Notes: a model not told the origin generated them from the letters alone. 33,757 nucleotides of DNA from Anaerolineales bacterium (GCA_020343875.1 CP070811.1:4562348-4596104); one strand, 5' to 3'. Shown: positions 6,603-15,781, counted from the first letter of the stretch. Made by a program: numbers and translations.

Positions 6603-8816
6603 TCACGGGCTGCCCCATTTGCCCAATGACCCTCGGCGTACGATCGTATCGGCCATTTCAGGCTTGTATCCCGGTGGGCGCACAGGCAACAGGACATGGA
6701 AACTGCTGCCTGGGCATGACTCCTCGTCGTGACCACGGCTTTCCACCCAGACGCGACCGCTGTGCGCATCGATGATACCCTTCGCCAACGAAAGCCCCAG
6801 CCCAGGGCCTGCTCCCTTGAACTTGGTTTTTCCGGTGCTGTGTTTCATCAAATCGCCGGTCCGATAGAATTTGTCAAATATTCTGTGCTGATCGTCCTGG
6901 TCAATCCCGATGCCGTTGTCTTCGACGATTACCTCTACGAATAGGCCGCTGCTTTCGGCGTGGCCTTGTCCAGTAATTTCGATAAGGCCGCCATCGGGGG
7001 TGTATTTTATGGCGTTGTTAATCAACTGGCTAAAGACCTGCTGCAATCGTTCTTGGTCCCCCTCCAGGGTAGGCAGCGCTTCCAGCCCTTCTACGATGAG
7101 AGTGTGCCCCCGTTCTTGCAGGGCCTGGGTCCATTCTTCCGCCGCGCCCTGGATGACATGATGCAGATCGACGGACATCCGCTTTAAAGTCAGCTTGCCC
7201 ACGTCCAGCCGCGATACGTCCAGCATGACCTCAACAATCTCGGTCAGCCGGGCTGTCCCCTTCACCAGGCCATCCACGAAGGCCGACAAAGGCGAATTAG
7301 CGCCTAATTCCTCGGCCAGAATCTCAGAGTAGCCACTCACCTGAGAAAGGGGGGTGCGCAACTCGTGAGAGGTAATGCCGATGAAATCGGTCTTGGTGCG
7401 GTTCATCGACTCTAGCTCGGTGTTGAGCTGACTTATATCAAGGTTCAACCGACGCATATCCTGCACCATTTGCGCGTTCTTTAGCGCTGGCACGGTCTGA
7501 TCTGCCAGGGTGCTCAGCAAGTTCAGGTCGTTGCGACGGAATGGTTCTCCTGATCGCCTGGGGCCTAATGCCAACAGGCCGATCACCTCGTCTTGCGACC
7601 GGATAGGCACAAAAAGCTCCATTTGCATATCATTTGACCACTGCCGTTCGGTCTCTGGAATGCGGCGATAAGCAGGCAACATGTCGATATCGTATTGGGC
7701 GAACGGTGTGCCCTGGCGAAAGCGGTTCATCAAGGTACCGAATGTCTCCACTTCGAGCAGCTGAGTTGATACATTGCCATGCCCTCGCACCGGCAGCATA
7801 GTAGAGTGACCGGTTCCAGTGGACTGTATCAACACGAGCGCTCCGTGCTGCAGATTGAACACCTGGCTGATCACGTCGAAGGCGGCCGCGGCCAGGCGGT
7901 CAATGTCGAGGATATTACTTACGCTCTGGCTGTAGTGACGCACTACCTCCTGTTCGTCGTAAGCAGCCCCAAAGATGAGGCGACTGAGGACGTCTCCCGA
8001 GAGGTTCAACAGGCCGGGCAGGAGAATCGCCATCACTAAGGCAATCAGGCTGGTCAACAACAGAGAACCGCGTTGGGTGATGGTTGGCCAGCCAACTCGT
8101 TGCACTGCCGTCAATATCCCAAAAAAGATCAAGCTCAACATCCCCGTCAGGGCCAGAAAGCGGAGCGCGACGCGAACTAGCGTCCTCAGGTCGGGTGCGT
8201 GTACTTGCAAGATGGCGTACGTCGCCAGCCCGGCCGCCGCCCATCGCAGCACGCGTGAAGCGGCCTGCACCACAAAACCAGTCCCCAGCGACATGCCCTC
8301 GGCGCTGGCCAATAAGACCAAGATCACCAGCCAGTAGTGAAGCCGGTTACGATGTAAGGGGCTGGTTTGGCGTCGATAGGTCGATAAGACGATTGCGGTC
8401 GCCCCTCCTAGAGCCAAACTCCATAGCAGGACGCGTATTATTAGGGCTACTACTGGCCCCTCGAGCGGCCAGCCGAATTGCAGAGCGACCGACAATGCAA
8501 ACAGGCCGACACTCCCCATCAGCCAGGCAGGGGCCCAGCGTGTCTGTCGCACAAAAGCCATAGTAAGCGCTCCAAACGCCAGAGCGGGTACAACCTTGGT
8601 CCACGAGACGATGGCCTCGACCGGGGGCATAGGCATGGCGTGGATCGTTAATCGCGTAAGCCATAGCAAGATAAGAATCAGCGAGAGGCCCAGGTAAGCT
8701 AGCAGATACTCTTCGACCTCTTCAATCTGCCGGCGAAGCAGAACTTGGAGCATCAGGACCACGTATATTAACACTTCGATCGAAAGAAGAACCGGGCTTG
8801 TGGTTTGCATCGCCAT
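6603..8816 (-). CDS. Membrane sensor histidine kinase with GAF domain
   Basis: 737 residues. The N-terminal ~275 residues hold about eight or nine hydrophobic helices with little extracytoplasmic sequence, resembling the multi-helix N-terminal sensor of many Gram-positive and Chloroflexi kinases. A GAF-like domain follows (about 300-445), then a HisKA domain with H484 in 'ITSHELRTPLSQ'. The HATPase_c domain has the N box around N600-N601, the G1 box DNGIGI (633-638) and G2 'GPGLGL' (about 670-675). All catalytic motifs are present, so it should be an active kinase. No response regulator is beside it. It is the last gene of the operon begun by the LipM-like gene, 2 nt after the DUF503 stop. 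The signal sensed is unknown. Confidence 0.93.
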   Translation of the reverse strand: MAMQTTSPVLLSIEVLIYVVLMLQVLLRRQIEEVEEYLLAYLGLSLILILLWLTRLTIHAMPMPPVEAIVSWTKVVPALAFGALTMAFVRQTRWAPAWLMGSVGLFALSVALQFGWPLEGPVVALIIRVLLWSLALGGATAIVLSTYRRQTSPLHRNRLHYWLVILVLLASAEGMSLGTGFVVQAASRVLRWAAAGLATYAILQVHAPDLRTLVRVALRFLALTGMLSLIFFGILTAVQRVGWPTITQRGSLLLTSLIALVMAILLPGLLNLSGDVLSRLIFGAAYDEQEVVRHYSQSVSNILDIDRLAAAAFDVISQVFNLQHGALVLIQSTGTGHSTMLPVRGHGNVSTQLLEVETFGTLMNRFRQGTPFAQYDIDMLPAYRRIPETERQWSNDMQMELFVPIRSQDEVIGLLALGPRRSGEPFRRNDLNLLSTLADQTVPALKNAQMVQDMRRLNLDISQLNTELESMNRTKTDFIGITSHELRTPLSQVSGYSEILAEELGANSPLSAFVDGLVKGTARLTEIVEVMLDVSRLDVGKLTLKRMSVDLHHVIQGAAEEWTQALQERGHTLIVEGLEALPTLEGDQERLQQVFSQLINNAIKYTPDGGLIEITGQGHAESSGLFVEVIVEDNGIGIDQDDQHRIFDKFYRTGDLMKHSTGKTKFKGAGPGLGLSLAKGIIDAHSGRVWVESRGHDEESCPGSSFHVLLPVRPPGYKPEMADTIVRRGSLGKWGSP

Positions 8817-8818
8817 CG

Positions 8819-9103
8819 CTACAGAATCTCAATTTGATAGTCGACCAAGTCGCAATCTAGCCGGCTTTCATCCACCCAGTGTGCCACCCGGGTGAGCAGA
8901 CCATGAGCATAATCTGGATCGCTCGACACGCAGGCGACGCCTATAATCGCTGATTGCCACATGTCCTGCGCACCGACCTCGGCCACGGAAACGTTGAATT
9001 CTCTACGTAGTCGGGCTAACAGGCTTTTGACTATCTGACGTTTTCCCTTGAGGGATCCATTTCCTGGGATGTGCAGTTCCAGGCTGCAGGCTCCAATAAC
9101 CAC
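8819..9103 (-). CDS. DUF503 (YlxP-like) protein
   Basis: 94 residues, typical length. The family signature is clear: 'LHIPGNGSLKGKRQIVKSL' followed by 'RLRREFNVSVAEVGAQD'. YlxP-like proteins are small alpha/beta proteins often coded beside infB/rbfA; a ribosome-related role is suspected but unproven. Here the gene lies instead between the LipM-like gene (9-nt gap) and a histidine kinase gene (2-nt gap). The start is GTG at 9103, preceded by a GAGGG ribosome binding site about 7 nt away. Confidence 0.92.
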   Translation of the reverse strand: MVIGACSLELHIPGNGSLKGKRQIVKSLLARLRREFNVSVAEVGAQDMWQSAIIGVACVSSDPDYAHGLLTRVAHWVDESRLDCDLVDYQIEIL

Positions 9104-9112
9104 GGGCTACCC

Positions 9113-10048
9113 TCAGACGCGACGATTCCAGCGGTCGCTGGTGTATTGCTCACGGCGCAATTGCTCGGCTAGTGACCGTTCATCGTCGGTGAGATGACCG
9201 GGCTCCAGCCGCAGGTTTAAGGCGCTGGCAAAGCCCTGGGCCAGCGCATTGGCAGCTTCGCTAAACGGGACCTCGCGCCCCAGCACCTGTTCTAGCGTGC
9301 AGGCACGAGCCATGAGCCAATCCGACCAGGGTTTCGGGGTTTCATAATCCGTCTCAGACTCGATAGCTGCTCCAAGGTGTCTGTCCTGCCGGGTGGAATA
9401 TTCTGGCAGGTCTTGGAAGCCAGTGTGATGAGGGCCTGCCCCAGCTGGAGCCGGTTCGGCCAGCTGGAGGCAACTGAAGATGCGGTTAAGGTCACCGGTG
9501 AGGGGCAACGTCCCATGCTGCAATATCATACCCCGGCGTCTCACCTGGGCGCTACCGATCAACTTCTTGCCTCTCACCGTGATTTCGTACTTCGATGGTG
9601 TGTCGAAGCAAACTGCACCCTGGTCGGGGTTGAGAACTTTCTCCTCTTGCGCCTGGAAGACATCAGCCCCCAAAGCACGTAGGCCGGCCAGGAGGCCGGC
9701 GCTCAGCCGACGGTAGGAGTCCACGACTCCACCGCTTACTCGAGGCTCATCAGCAGGGACCACGATGCTATATGTCAATTCGTCCGTATGCAGGATGGCC
9801 CGGCCGCCGGTAGGTCGCCGTACCCAAGTGTAGCCCAGACTGGCGCAGGCCAATTCGTTCACGTCAGTCCAGGGCTGATTGTACCCTAAGGATAGGCAGG
9901 CGGGCTCCCATTGATAGAATCGCAGCGTTGGATGGCCTGCACCGTCAGCCAGGACGTGAAGAATGGCTTCGTCGATTGCCATATTGGCTGCACCATCGGC
10001 TGGCGGCGTGATGAGCAGCCGCCAGGAAGCAGGAGGGTAGTCGGTCAT
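9113..10048 (-). CDS. LipM-like octanoyltransferase / lipoate-protein ligase A family
   Basis: About 311 residues. Motifs follow the LplA/LipM family: 'NMAIDEAIL' near the N-terminus, 'RRPTGGRAILHTDELTYS', and 'CFDTPSKYEI-V-GKKLIGSAQ' followed by 'ILQHGTL'. C147 in the latter matches the acyl-accepting cysteine of B. subtilis LipM, and K162 the conserved lysine, favouring octanoyl transfer from ACP to a lipoyl domain over ATP-dependent ligation. The ATG at 10048 is chosen because the only longer start (GTG 10096) would lie upstream of the predicted transcription start. It heads the operon with DUF503 and the sensor kinase. A LplA-type ligase is the alternative. Confidence 0.87.
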   Translation of the reverse strand: MTDYPPASWRLLITPPADGAANMAIDEAILHVLADGAGHPTLRFYQWEPACLSLGYNQPWTDVNELACASLGYTWVRRPTGGRAILHTDELTYSIVVPADEPRVSGGVVDSYRRLSAGLLAGLRALGADVFQAQEEKVLNPDQGAVCFDTPSKYEITVRGKKLIGSAQVRRRGMILQHGTLPLTGDLNRIFSCLQLAEPAPAGAGPHHTGFQDLPEYSTRQDRHLGAAIESETDYETPKPWSDWLMARACTLEQVLGREVPFSEAANALAQGFASALNLRLEPGHLTDDERSLAEQLRREQYTSDRWNRRV

Positions 10049-10084
10049 CGCTTGTCTGTCTCGATTTTGCTCAAGTTCATGAGA

Positions 10085-10112
10085 ATTATACCACACCCAA
10101 GTTACCAGTCAA
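10085..10112 (-). promoter_or_regulatory. Promoter of the lipM-DUF503-kinase operon
   Basis: On the minus strand, TTGACT (10112-10107), a 16-nt spacer and TATAAT (10090-10085), with TGG directly before the -10 (extended -10). The transcript would start near 10078, about 30 nt before ATG 10048. Confidence 0.8.
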
Positions 10113-10153
10113 TGGAGATAAGGTCATAGGGGTCTGTCCGACGTTTTAGGAGG

Positions 10154-10196
10154 ACTGGGGGGAGCGGGGGGTAATTCTCCCCGAGTCCCCCCTAGT
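10154..10196. repeat. G/C-run imperfect inverted repeat
   Basis: A G-rich arm beginning ACTGGGGGGAGCGGGG (10154 onward) faces a C-rich arm ending CCCCCCTAGT (to 10196), with about 9 nt at the tip and two extra bases on one side. It lies between divergent promoters, so it is not an obvious terminator for either flanking gene. The G-runs could also form a quadruplex. It may be a remnant of a small mobile element, but no target duplication was identified. Confidence 0.45.
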
Positions 10197-10273
10197 TTGC
10201 ACGGATTTCTTAAAATCCTGGACGCACCCAAGGTCATAGTTCATCATTATTGTGCAAACAGGCACGAAGAGGA

Positions 10274-10302
10274 TTGCCTTCAATCGAAGCCTGTGATATA
10301 CT
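10274..10302 (+). promoter_or_regulatory. folD promoter
   Basis: TTGCCT (10274-10279), a 17-nt spacer and TATACT (10297-10302). The transcript would begin near 10309, giving a leader of about 95 nt. No known riboswitch was recognised in the leader. The rest of the 10049-10404 gap holds only this promoter, the lipM promoter and the inverted repeat at 10154-10196. Confidence 0.65.
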
Positions 10303-10404
10303 GTTCGGAGGTCGGAGACCGATGCCGGGGTAGGCTGTGTTTCTCGCGTGGCGTACTGGCCTATCATGGACTGCTTAAGAAACCCAATGTTCAAGGAGGA
10401 GCAA

Positions 10405-11289
10405 ATGACAGCACAGATCATTGACGGCAAGGCGATTGCGGCCACCATCCGGGGTGAGATCAAGGCCGAAGTGGAAGCGATGCAGGACCAATATGGGAAG
10501 GTACCAGGCCTGGCTACCGTCCTTGTTGGCGTCCGGACCGACTCCCAAACTTACGTTCGCATGAAGAAGAGAGCCTGTGCCGAGGTAGGCATCACTTCGT
10601 TCGGCCATGACTTGCCGGCCGAGGTTAGCCAGGAAGAATTGCTCAGTGTGGTGCGTGATCTGAACGCCAACCCCGACGTAAATGGTATCCTGGTTCAGCT
10701 CCCGCTGCCTGATCATATTGACGAGGAGGAGATTCTGGGTGCCATCGATCTGGAGAAGGATGTGGATGGCTTCCATCCTATCAACATCGGGCGCCTCTCG
10801 ATGAAACGACGTGACCCGCTGTTTGTCCCTTGCACGCCCAAGGGGTGCATCGAGCTGCTCGACCGGACAGGCGTCGAGATCGAAGGCAAGCGGGCCGTCG
10901 TCTTGGGACGGAGCAACATTGTCGGGTTGCCGGTCTCTATGTTGCTTCTGCATCGTAACGCCACCCTCACCATTTGTCACTCCCGCACCAAAGATCTGGC
11001 TGGCGTAGTACGCGAGGCAGACATTTTGGTCGCTGCAGTGGGCCGGGCCGAGATGGTACGTGGAGACTGGGTGAAGCCTGGGGCCGTCGTCATCGATGTG
11101 GGCGTTAATGCCGTGGATGATCCCAGCCGCGAAAAGGGCTATCGCCTAACGGGTGACGTTGCCTTTGATGAAGTCAAAGAAGTAGCTGCTGCAATCACGC
11201 CGGTGCCGGGTGGCGTCGGGCCGATGACCATCGCTATGTTGCTGCGCAACACTATGGACAGCGCCAAGCACACCGTAGGCATGAAGTGA
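10405..11289 (+). CDS. folD: Bifunctional methylenetetrahydrofolate dehydrogenase/cyclohydrolase
   Basis: 294 residues, normal length. It interconverts 5,10-methylene-THF and 10-formyl-THF using NADP(H), supplying one-carbon units in the cytoplasm. The catalytic Y50 and K54 occur in 'TYVRMKKRAC' at the same numbers as in E. coli FolD. Other signatures are 'VQLPLPDH', 'KDVDGFHP', the Rossmann segment 'GRSNIVGLPVS' and the C-terminal 'TPVPGGVGPMTIAMLL'. ATG 10405 is preceded by AAGGAGG (10393-10399), so the open frame extending to 10348 is not used. It is a single-gene transcript with its own promoter and terminator. Confidence 0.97.
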   Translation: MTAQIIDGKAIAATIRGEIKAEVEAMQDQYGKVPGLATVLVGVRTDSQTYVRMKKRACAEVGITSFGHDLPAEVSQEELLSVVRDLNANPDVNGILVQLPLPDHIDEEEILGAIDLEKDVDGFHPINIGRLSMKRRDPLFVPCTPKGCIELLDRTGVEIEGKRAVVLGRSNIVGLPVSMLLLHRNATLTICHSRTKDLAGVVREADILVAAVGRAEMVRGDWVKPGAVVIDVGVNAVDDPSREKGYRLTGDVAFDEVKEVAAAITPVPGGVGPMTIAMLLRNTMDSAKHTVGMK

Positions 11290-11303
11290 CCACTTGTTTT
11301 GTC

Positions 11304-11335
11304 AAAGACCGCCCGCTACGGGGCGGTCTTTTTTT
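11304..11335 (+). terminator. folD terminator
   Basis: GACCGCCC (11307-11314) and GGGCGGTC (11321-11328) form an 8-bp perfect stem extended by AAA/TTT, with a 6-nt loop and seven T residues (11329-11335). It is a textbook intrinsic terminator 14 nt after the folD stop. Confidence 0.95.
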
Positions 11336-11459
11336 GGCTTGGAACATGGCGCAGCTTCCCCTAATGCGCCGGTCGGTTTGGAGGGCGTAGACGTGGGCTG
11401 GCTAGGTTCCTCTAACACAATGTAAACATGCCTCTTACGTAACTCTAACAAGCCTGGGG

Positions 11460-11465
11460 TACAAT
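11460..11465 (+). promoter_or_regulatory. Possible clpB -10 element
   Basis: TACAAT lies 94 nt upstream of the clpB ATG. A -35 box at correct spacing is poor, so this may be a stress-sigma or activator-dependent promoter. No CIRCE repeat (TTAGCACTC/GAGTGCTAA) was found between folD and clpB. Confidence 0.35.
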
Positions 11466-11559
11466 ATTATGGAATGAGGAAGTTGGGAATCTGCAGTCCG
11501 GTATCGGGAATTCAGGTTCCCTGGACGTTCTATTTCGGGTTTCAACTTGGAGATTAGCT

Positions 11560-14205
11560 ATGGATTTGAATAAATATACTCAGAAAGCACAAGAGGCAGT
11601 ACTGGCAGCTCAAGGCCTGACTCAGGAACATCATCATAGTCAAATTGAGCCGGCTCACCTGTTGTTGGCCCTGCTTCAGCAGGCGGATGGGATTGTGCCA
11701 CAGGTTACCCAGCGGGCCGGTGCCAGGCCAGGTTTACTTGTCAGCGATTTAGAGGCGGAGTTGGGGCGGCGGCCTAAGGCCTACGGCGCAACTGCCCAGG
11801 CCGGCCTTTCGCGCGCGCTGGCCGATGTGTTGACCGATGCAGAGAAGCAGGCTGGCCAGATGCGAGATGAATATGTGAGCACCGAGCACTTGCTAATGGC
11901 CTTGGCCCGGTCGAGGAGCTTCGCCGGGGAAATCCTACACCAATACGGCTTGAACGAGACGACCATTTTGCAGGCCCTGACCCAGATCCGGGGCAGCCAG
12001 CGAGTTACCAGCCAGAATCCGGAGACCACGTATCAAGCCCTGGAAAAGTATGGGCGTGACCTGACTGACCTAGCCCGGCGTGGTCGGCTGGATCCGGTCA
12101 TCGGGCGTGACCAGGAGATCCGGCGTGTGATCCAGATTCTCAGCCGCCGTACCAAGAACAACCCGGTGCTGGTAGGCGATCCCGGCGTGGGCAAGACGGC
12201 CATTGTGGAAGGCCTGGCCCAGCGTATTGTAAAGGGAGATGTGCCCGAGGGCCTGAAGGACAAGCGCGTGGTCGCTCTGGATATGGGGGCGCTGATTGCG
12301 GGATCTAAGTACAGGGGCGAATTCGAGGAACGACTCAAGGCAGTGTTGAAGGAGATCACCGACAGCGCAGGCATGGTTGTCCTCTTCATTGACGAGTTGC
12401 ACACCGTCGTTGGGGCTGGCGCGGCCGAAGGGGCTATGGACGCCAGCAATATGCTCAAGCCCCTGCTGGCCCGGGGCGAACTGCACGCCATTGGCGCCAC
12501 GACACTAGATGAGTATCGAAAGCATATCGAAAAAGACGCTGCTCTGGAGCGACGTTTTCAGCCGGTGCTGGTGGACGAGCCCACGGTGGAAGACACTATC
12601 AGCATCTTGCGCGGCCTGAAGGAGCGTTACGAGGTGCATCACGGTGTCCGCATCCAGGATAGCGCTGTCATTGCTGCCGCCACCCTCAGCCATCGTTACA
12701 TTAGTGACCGCTTTTTGCCTGACAAGGCCATCGACCTGATTGACGAGGCGGCCAGCCGGCTGAAGATGGAGATTGACAGCAAGCCGCAGGAGTTGGACGC
12801 CGTAGATCGCCAGATCATGCAGCTTGAAATCGAGCGCGAGGCGTTGAAGAAAGAGAAGGATAAGGCCAGCAAAGAGCGGTTGCAGGTGCTCGAAAAGGAG
12901 CTGGCCGATCTGCATGAAGAGTCTGCCCAGTTGAGCGCCCGCTGGGGCACGGAGAAGGAGGCCATACAGGTCCTGCGCCGCACCAAAGAGGAGATCGAGG
13001 CGACGCGGATTTCCATCGAGGGAGCCGAGCGGCGTGCCGACTTGGAGGAGGCGGCCCGGCTACGCTATGGACAGTTGCGCGAGTTGGAGACCCAACTTCG
13101 CCAGGGCGAGATGCGCCTGGCCGAACTGCAAGCGGGCCAGCCGCTGCTGAAGGAAGAAGTAGACGCTGAGGATATTGCGGAGATTGTTTCCAGTTGGACC
13201 GGCATTCCTGTCAGTAAGCTGCTGGAGGGGGAGCGGGAGAAGTTGGTGAAAATGGAAGATCGGCTGCACCGCCGCGTGGTGGGGCAGGACGATGCGATTC
13301 GGGCGGTTGCCAACGCCGTACGCCGTGCCCGAGCCGGGCTGCAAGACCCAAACCGGCCTATTGGCGGTTTCATCTTCCTGGGGCCGACTGGCGTGGGCAA
13401 GACGGAACTGGCTCGCGCTCTGGCCGAGTTTCTCTTCGATGACGAAGACAACATGGTCCGCGTTGACATGAGCGAATACCAGGAGCGGCACACCGTGGCT
13501 CGTCTCATTGGCGCCCCACCTGGCTATGTGGGTTATGAAGAGGGCGGCCAGCTGACCGAGGCAGTCCGTCGCAAGCCGTACAGCGTAGTTCTCTTCGACG
13601 AGATCGAAAAGGCTCATCCAGAAGTCTTCAACGTGTTGCTGCAGTTACTGGACGACGGCCGCTTGACCGATGGCCACGGGCGCACGGTAGATTTCAAAAA
13701 CACGGTGGTCATCATGACCAGTAACATTGGGGGCCACCACATTATGGAAGTGGGCATCGAAGCTGCTGAGGGCAGGGTGATGGAGGCCATGCGGGCGCAT
13801 TTCCGCCCTGAGTTCCTGAACCGAGTCGATGAGATCGTTGTCTTTCATAGTCTGAGTCGGGATGACCTGGCCCGCATTGTGGACATCCAGCTGGTACGGC
13901 TGGAAGGGCTGCTGGCCGAGCGCAAGCTGACATTGGTCCTGACCGACGCTGCACGTAGCTTCCTGGCCGAGCGGGGCTACGATCCGGCCTTTGGCGCCCG
14001 TCCTCTGAAGCGAGCCATCCAACGCTACCTGCAAGATCCGCTGGCCCTGGCTCTGCTACAGGGCGAGTTCGGCGAGGGCGATACGCTGCAGGTGGACACC
14101 GCGGGCGACGAGTTGCTCTTCCGCCGGGTGGCTGCCGCGCCCGAGCCGGCTGAGGTGTATCCTGAGGATGATATCGAAGTGGTCGAGGGCGAGATTGTTG
14201 AGTAG
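11560..14205 (+). CDS. clpB: ATP-dependent disaggregase ClpB
   Basis: 881 residues, full length. Domains in order: Clp N-domain repeats (about 1-145), first AAA+ module with Walker A GDPGVGKT (about 206-213), a coiled-coil middle domain (about 410-530, rich in Glu/Lys/Leu/Arg heptads), and second AAA+ module with GPTGVGKT (about 608-615). The pore loop '[11 protein letters not shown]' and the second-module '[13 protein letters not shown]' are intact. The long middle domain identifies ClpB rather than ClpA/ClpC. With DnaK it extracts and refolds aggregated proteins. The acidic C-terminal tail (residues about 866-881, many Glu/Asp) resembles that of other ClpBs. It appears monocistronic. Confidence 0.97.
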   Translation: MDLNKYTQKAQEAVLAAQGLTQEHHHSQIEPAHLLLALLQQADGIVPQVTQRAGARPGLLVSDLEAELGRRPKAYGATAQAGLSRALADVLTDAEKQAGQMRDEYVSTEHLLMALARSRSFAGEILHQYGLNETTILQALTQIRGSQRVTSQNPETTYQALEKYGRDLTDLARRGRLDPVIGRDQEIRRVIQILSRRTKNNPVLVGDPGVGKTAIVEGLAQRIVKGDVPEGLKDKRVVALDMGALIAGSKYRGEFEERLKAVLKEITDSAGMVVLFIDELHTVVGAGAAEGAMDASNMLKPLLARGELHAIGATTLDEYRKHIEKDAALERRFQPVLVDEPTVEDTISILRGLKERYEVHHGVRIQDSAVIAAATLSHRYISDRFLPDKAIDLIDEAASRLKMEIDSKPQELDAVDRQIMQLEIEREALKKEKDKASKERLQVLEKELADLHEESAQLSARWGTEKEAIQVLRRTKEEIEATRISIEGAERRADLEEAARLRYGQLRELETQLRQGEMRLAELQAGQPLLKEEVDAEDIAEIVSSWTGIPVSKLLEGEREKLVKMEDRLHRRVVGQDDAIRAVANAVRRARAGLQDPNRPIGGFIFLGPTGVGKTELARALAEFLFDDEDNMVRVDMSEYQERHTVARLIGAPPGYVGYEEGGQLTEAVRRKPYSVVLFDEIEKAHPEVFNVLLQLLDDGRLTDGHGRTVDFKNTVVIMTSNIGGHHIMEVGIEAAEGRVMEAMRAHFRPEFLNRVDEIVVFHSLSRDDLARIVDIQLVRLEGLLAERKLTLVLTDAARSFLAERGYDPAFGARPLKRAIQRYLQDPLALALLQGEFGEGDTLQVDTAGDELLFRRVAAAPEPAEVYPEDDIEVVEGEIVE

Positions 14206-14256
14206 TAGAAGAGAACCCTCTCGTGTTCAAGCCTTCGGGAGGATACATCGCACTCA

Positions 14257-14289
14257 AAGTCCCCGGCACCTGGCTGGCGCTGGGGACTT
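14257..14289 (+). terminator. Possible clpB terminator
   Basis: AAGTCCCC (14257-14264) and GGGGACTT (14282-14289) are a perfect 8-bp inverted repeat with a 17-nt loop, 52 nt after clpB. A T-rich tail is lacking (CGTTATG follows), so termination strength is uncertain. Apart from this and the -10 element at 14490-14495, nothing else was seen in the 321-nt gap 14206-14526. Confidence 0.45.
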
Positions 14290-14486
14290 CGTTATGTGGT
14301 ATAGCCAGGGGGAATAGAAACCACGCTCTCGTCAACAATACGATCCCAGCCATAGGGCGGCTTGAGCCAGTTGGTGAAGTTGCTTGTCCAATAGCTCTGC
14401 CCAACCTTTCCTCGCCAGCTTTTCATCCTGGGCCGACTGATCACCTCGTTCCGCCTCAAGTTGGTCTAGTGCAAACTTACGAATCG

Positions 14487-14495
14487 TGGTATACT
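14487..14495 (+). promoter_or_regulatory. Extended -10 promoter of the GTPase operon
   Basis: TGGTATACT (14487-14495) is an extended -10 element; no good -35 box is seen at 17 nt. It lies 31 nt upstream of the GTG start at 14527. Confidence 0.55.
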
Positions 14496-14526
14496 TTCGA
14501 TTAGAATACGCTAGGGAGGGACAGCC

Positions 14527-15264
14527 GTGAGTCTGTGGACAAGATTCATCGCGTGGTTAAATGCAGAGGAGCCACCTCGGAAAACCGCGGAGCTCCCAGG
14601 CGCAACTTTCCCCTCTGAAGTTGAGCGCACTTTGGAGGAAGTGGAAACCAAACTCGATCGTACCGTTCAGGATCTGGCGGACGGCCTCATTAATCGCGCT
14701 CAGTTTGAGAACCTGTATCGCCACTATCAAAATCAACGTCGCATGTTGCAAGGCCTGCTCGCGGAGGAAGGCTCTCAGGTGCCAGCCAGCCTCGCGGCGG
14801 GTGAGAGCATGATCATTCGCCAAGCTTACGAGGCCAAAGTGCTGGCCTACGCTGTTTATGATAACGAGTCAAGCGTGCCCCTGTACACAGTGGGCAATTT
14901 CCCGGTAGAAAGTGACTTGGTGGTTGGCTTTTTGTCTGGCTTTCGGTCGGCGGCGGCTGAGATAATGGGGGCTGGTGCGGCCAAGGCCGAGTCGGAGGAC
15001 GGCAAGGTGCTGTGTTACGTGCCCGGTGAGTATTGCACTCTGATCGTCCTCTATTCATCCGATCCAGCCGAGGTGTACGTTCGGGGACTGCGCAAGATTC
15101 ATTCCCATTTCGAGACTCTCAACGCTGAGCTGTTGAAGCACACCCCTATACTGCCTGATACGCTCCTTTTCAACTATGAGATGGTCCTCAAGCCTCGCCG
15201 TTCAAAGGACAAGGATATTTCCTCCGCAGCAGCTGGGAATGTACCTTCGGGCACTGGAGGATAA
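14527..15264 (+). CDS. Uncharacterised protein paired with Rab-like GTPase (possible roadblock/longin-like domain)
   Basis: 245 residues, starting at GTG 14527 with GGGAGGG 6 nt upstream. I do not recognise a named family. Residues about 28-85 are strongly helical, with a coiled-coil look (EVERTLEEVETKL) and a motif 'DGLINRAQFENLYRHY' that resembles short SHOCT-type helices. Residues about 95-210 alternate hydrophobic strands and helices ('LAYAVYDN', 'DLVVGFLSGFRSAAAEI', 'KVLCYVPGEYCTLIVLYS'), compatible with a roadblock or longin-like alpha/beta fold. That guess rests partly on context: the stop is 1 nt from the start of a Ras-superfamily GTPase, and bacterial small GTPases are often paired with roadblock-type regulators. 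The C-terminal 20 residues are charged and low-complexity. Confidence 0.6.
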   Translation: MSLWTRFIAWLNAEEPPRKTAELPGATFPSEVERTLEEVETKLDRTVQDLADGLINRAQFENLYRHYQNQRRMLQGLLAEEGSQVPASLAAGESMIIRQAYEAKVLAYAVYDNESSVPLYTVGNFPVESDLVVGFLSGFRSAAAEIMGAGAAKAESEDGKVLCYVPGEYCTLIVLYSSDPAEVYVRGLRKIHSHFETLNAELLKHTPILPDTLLFNYEMVLKPRRSKDKDISSAAAGNVPSGTGG

Positions 15265-15265
15265 A

Positions 15266-15781
15266 ATGACCCCAGCCGATAGCACCATACGCTACAAGGT
15301 TGCCATCGCTGGCAGCGGGGGAGTGGGTAAGACCACCCTCCTTCGCCGTTACGCCACTGGGAAGTTCCAAGAGTCTCGCATAATGACCATCGGTGTTGAT
15401 TTTCAGACCATTCAGGTTGACATCAAAGGGCAGCTCATCAAACTAACGGTATGGGATCTGGCTGGGCAGGATCGCTTTGCCCCGTTCCGGGATGGCTTTT
15501 ACAAAGGGGCACGTGCTGTGGCAATGGTGTTCGACGTGACTGACCGGCAATCGTTTGACGACCTGCCGCACTGGCTCCAGGAGGGACAGGGTGTCGTGCC
15601 TGACGCCTATCTGGTTGTCAATGGAAACAAAACCGATTTGCCTCGCGTCGTGGCTATGGAAGAGGGTAAGGCCTATGCGGCGTCCGTCAACGCGGCCTAC
15701 GTGGAGACCAGTGCCAAGACGGGGGAGGGGGTGGGGCAGTTCTTTCGCTACCTGGCCATGGCGGCTCACGCTCACCGCTAG
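15266..15781 (+). CDS. Rab/Ras-like small GTPase
   Basis: 171 residues, size of a bare G domain. All nucleotide motifs are present: G1 GSGGVGKTT (16-24), switch I T41 in 'MTIGVDF', G3 D64-L-A-G-Q68, G4 N121-K-T-D124 and G5 S149-A-K151. Q68 corresponds to the catalytic Gln of Ras, and 'TIGVDF' plus 'WDLAGQDRF' resemble eukaryotic Rab proteins more than the MglA type. There is no C-terminal cysteine for prenylation; the chain ends AHAHR. ATG 15266 has GGAGG 5 nt upstream and starts 1 nt after the partner gene's stop, so the longer open frame to 15176 is not used. It is probably a molecular switch acting with the partner protein; its process is unknown. Confidence 0.93.
   Translation: MTPADSTIRYKVAIAGSGGVGKTTLLRRYATGKFQESRIMTIGVDFQTIQVDIKGQLIKLTVWDLAGQDRFAPFRDGFYKGARAVAMVFDVTDRQSFDDLPHWLQEGQGVVPDAYLVVNGNKTDLPRVVAMEEGKAYAASVNAAYVETSAKTGEGVGQFFRYLAMAAHAHR

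Noticed and set aside
10309..10404. Tetrahydrofolate riboswitch in the folD leader
   Set aside because: The leader does not show the conserved THF riboswitch core or its pairings by eye; a covariance-model search would settle it.
11336..11559. CIRCE/HrcA operator before clpB
   Set aside because: No TTAGCACTC/GAGTGCTAA inverted repeat is present in this gap.
14223..14504. 93-residue open frame after clpB
   Set aside because: It overlaps the inverted repeat at 14257-14289 and the promoter region, has no ribosome binding site and resembles no family I know.
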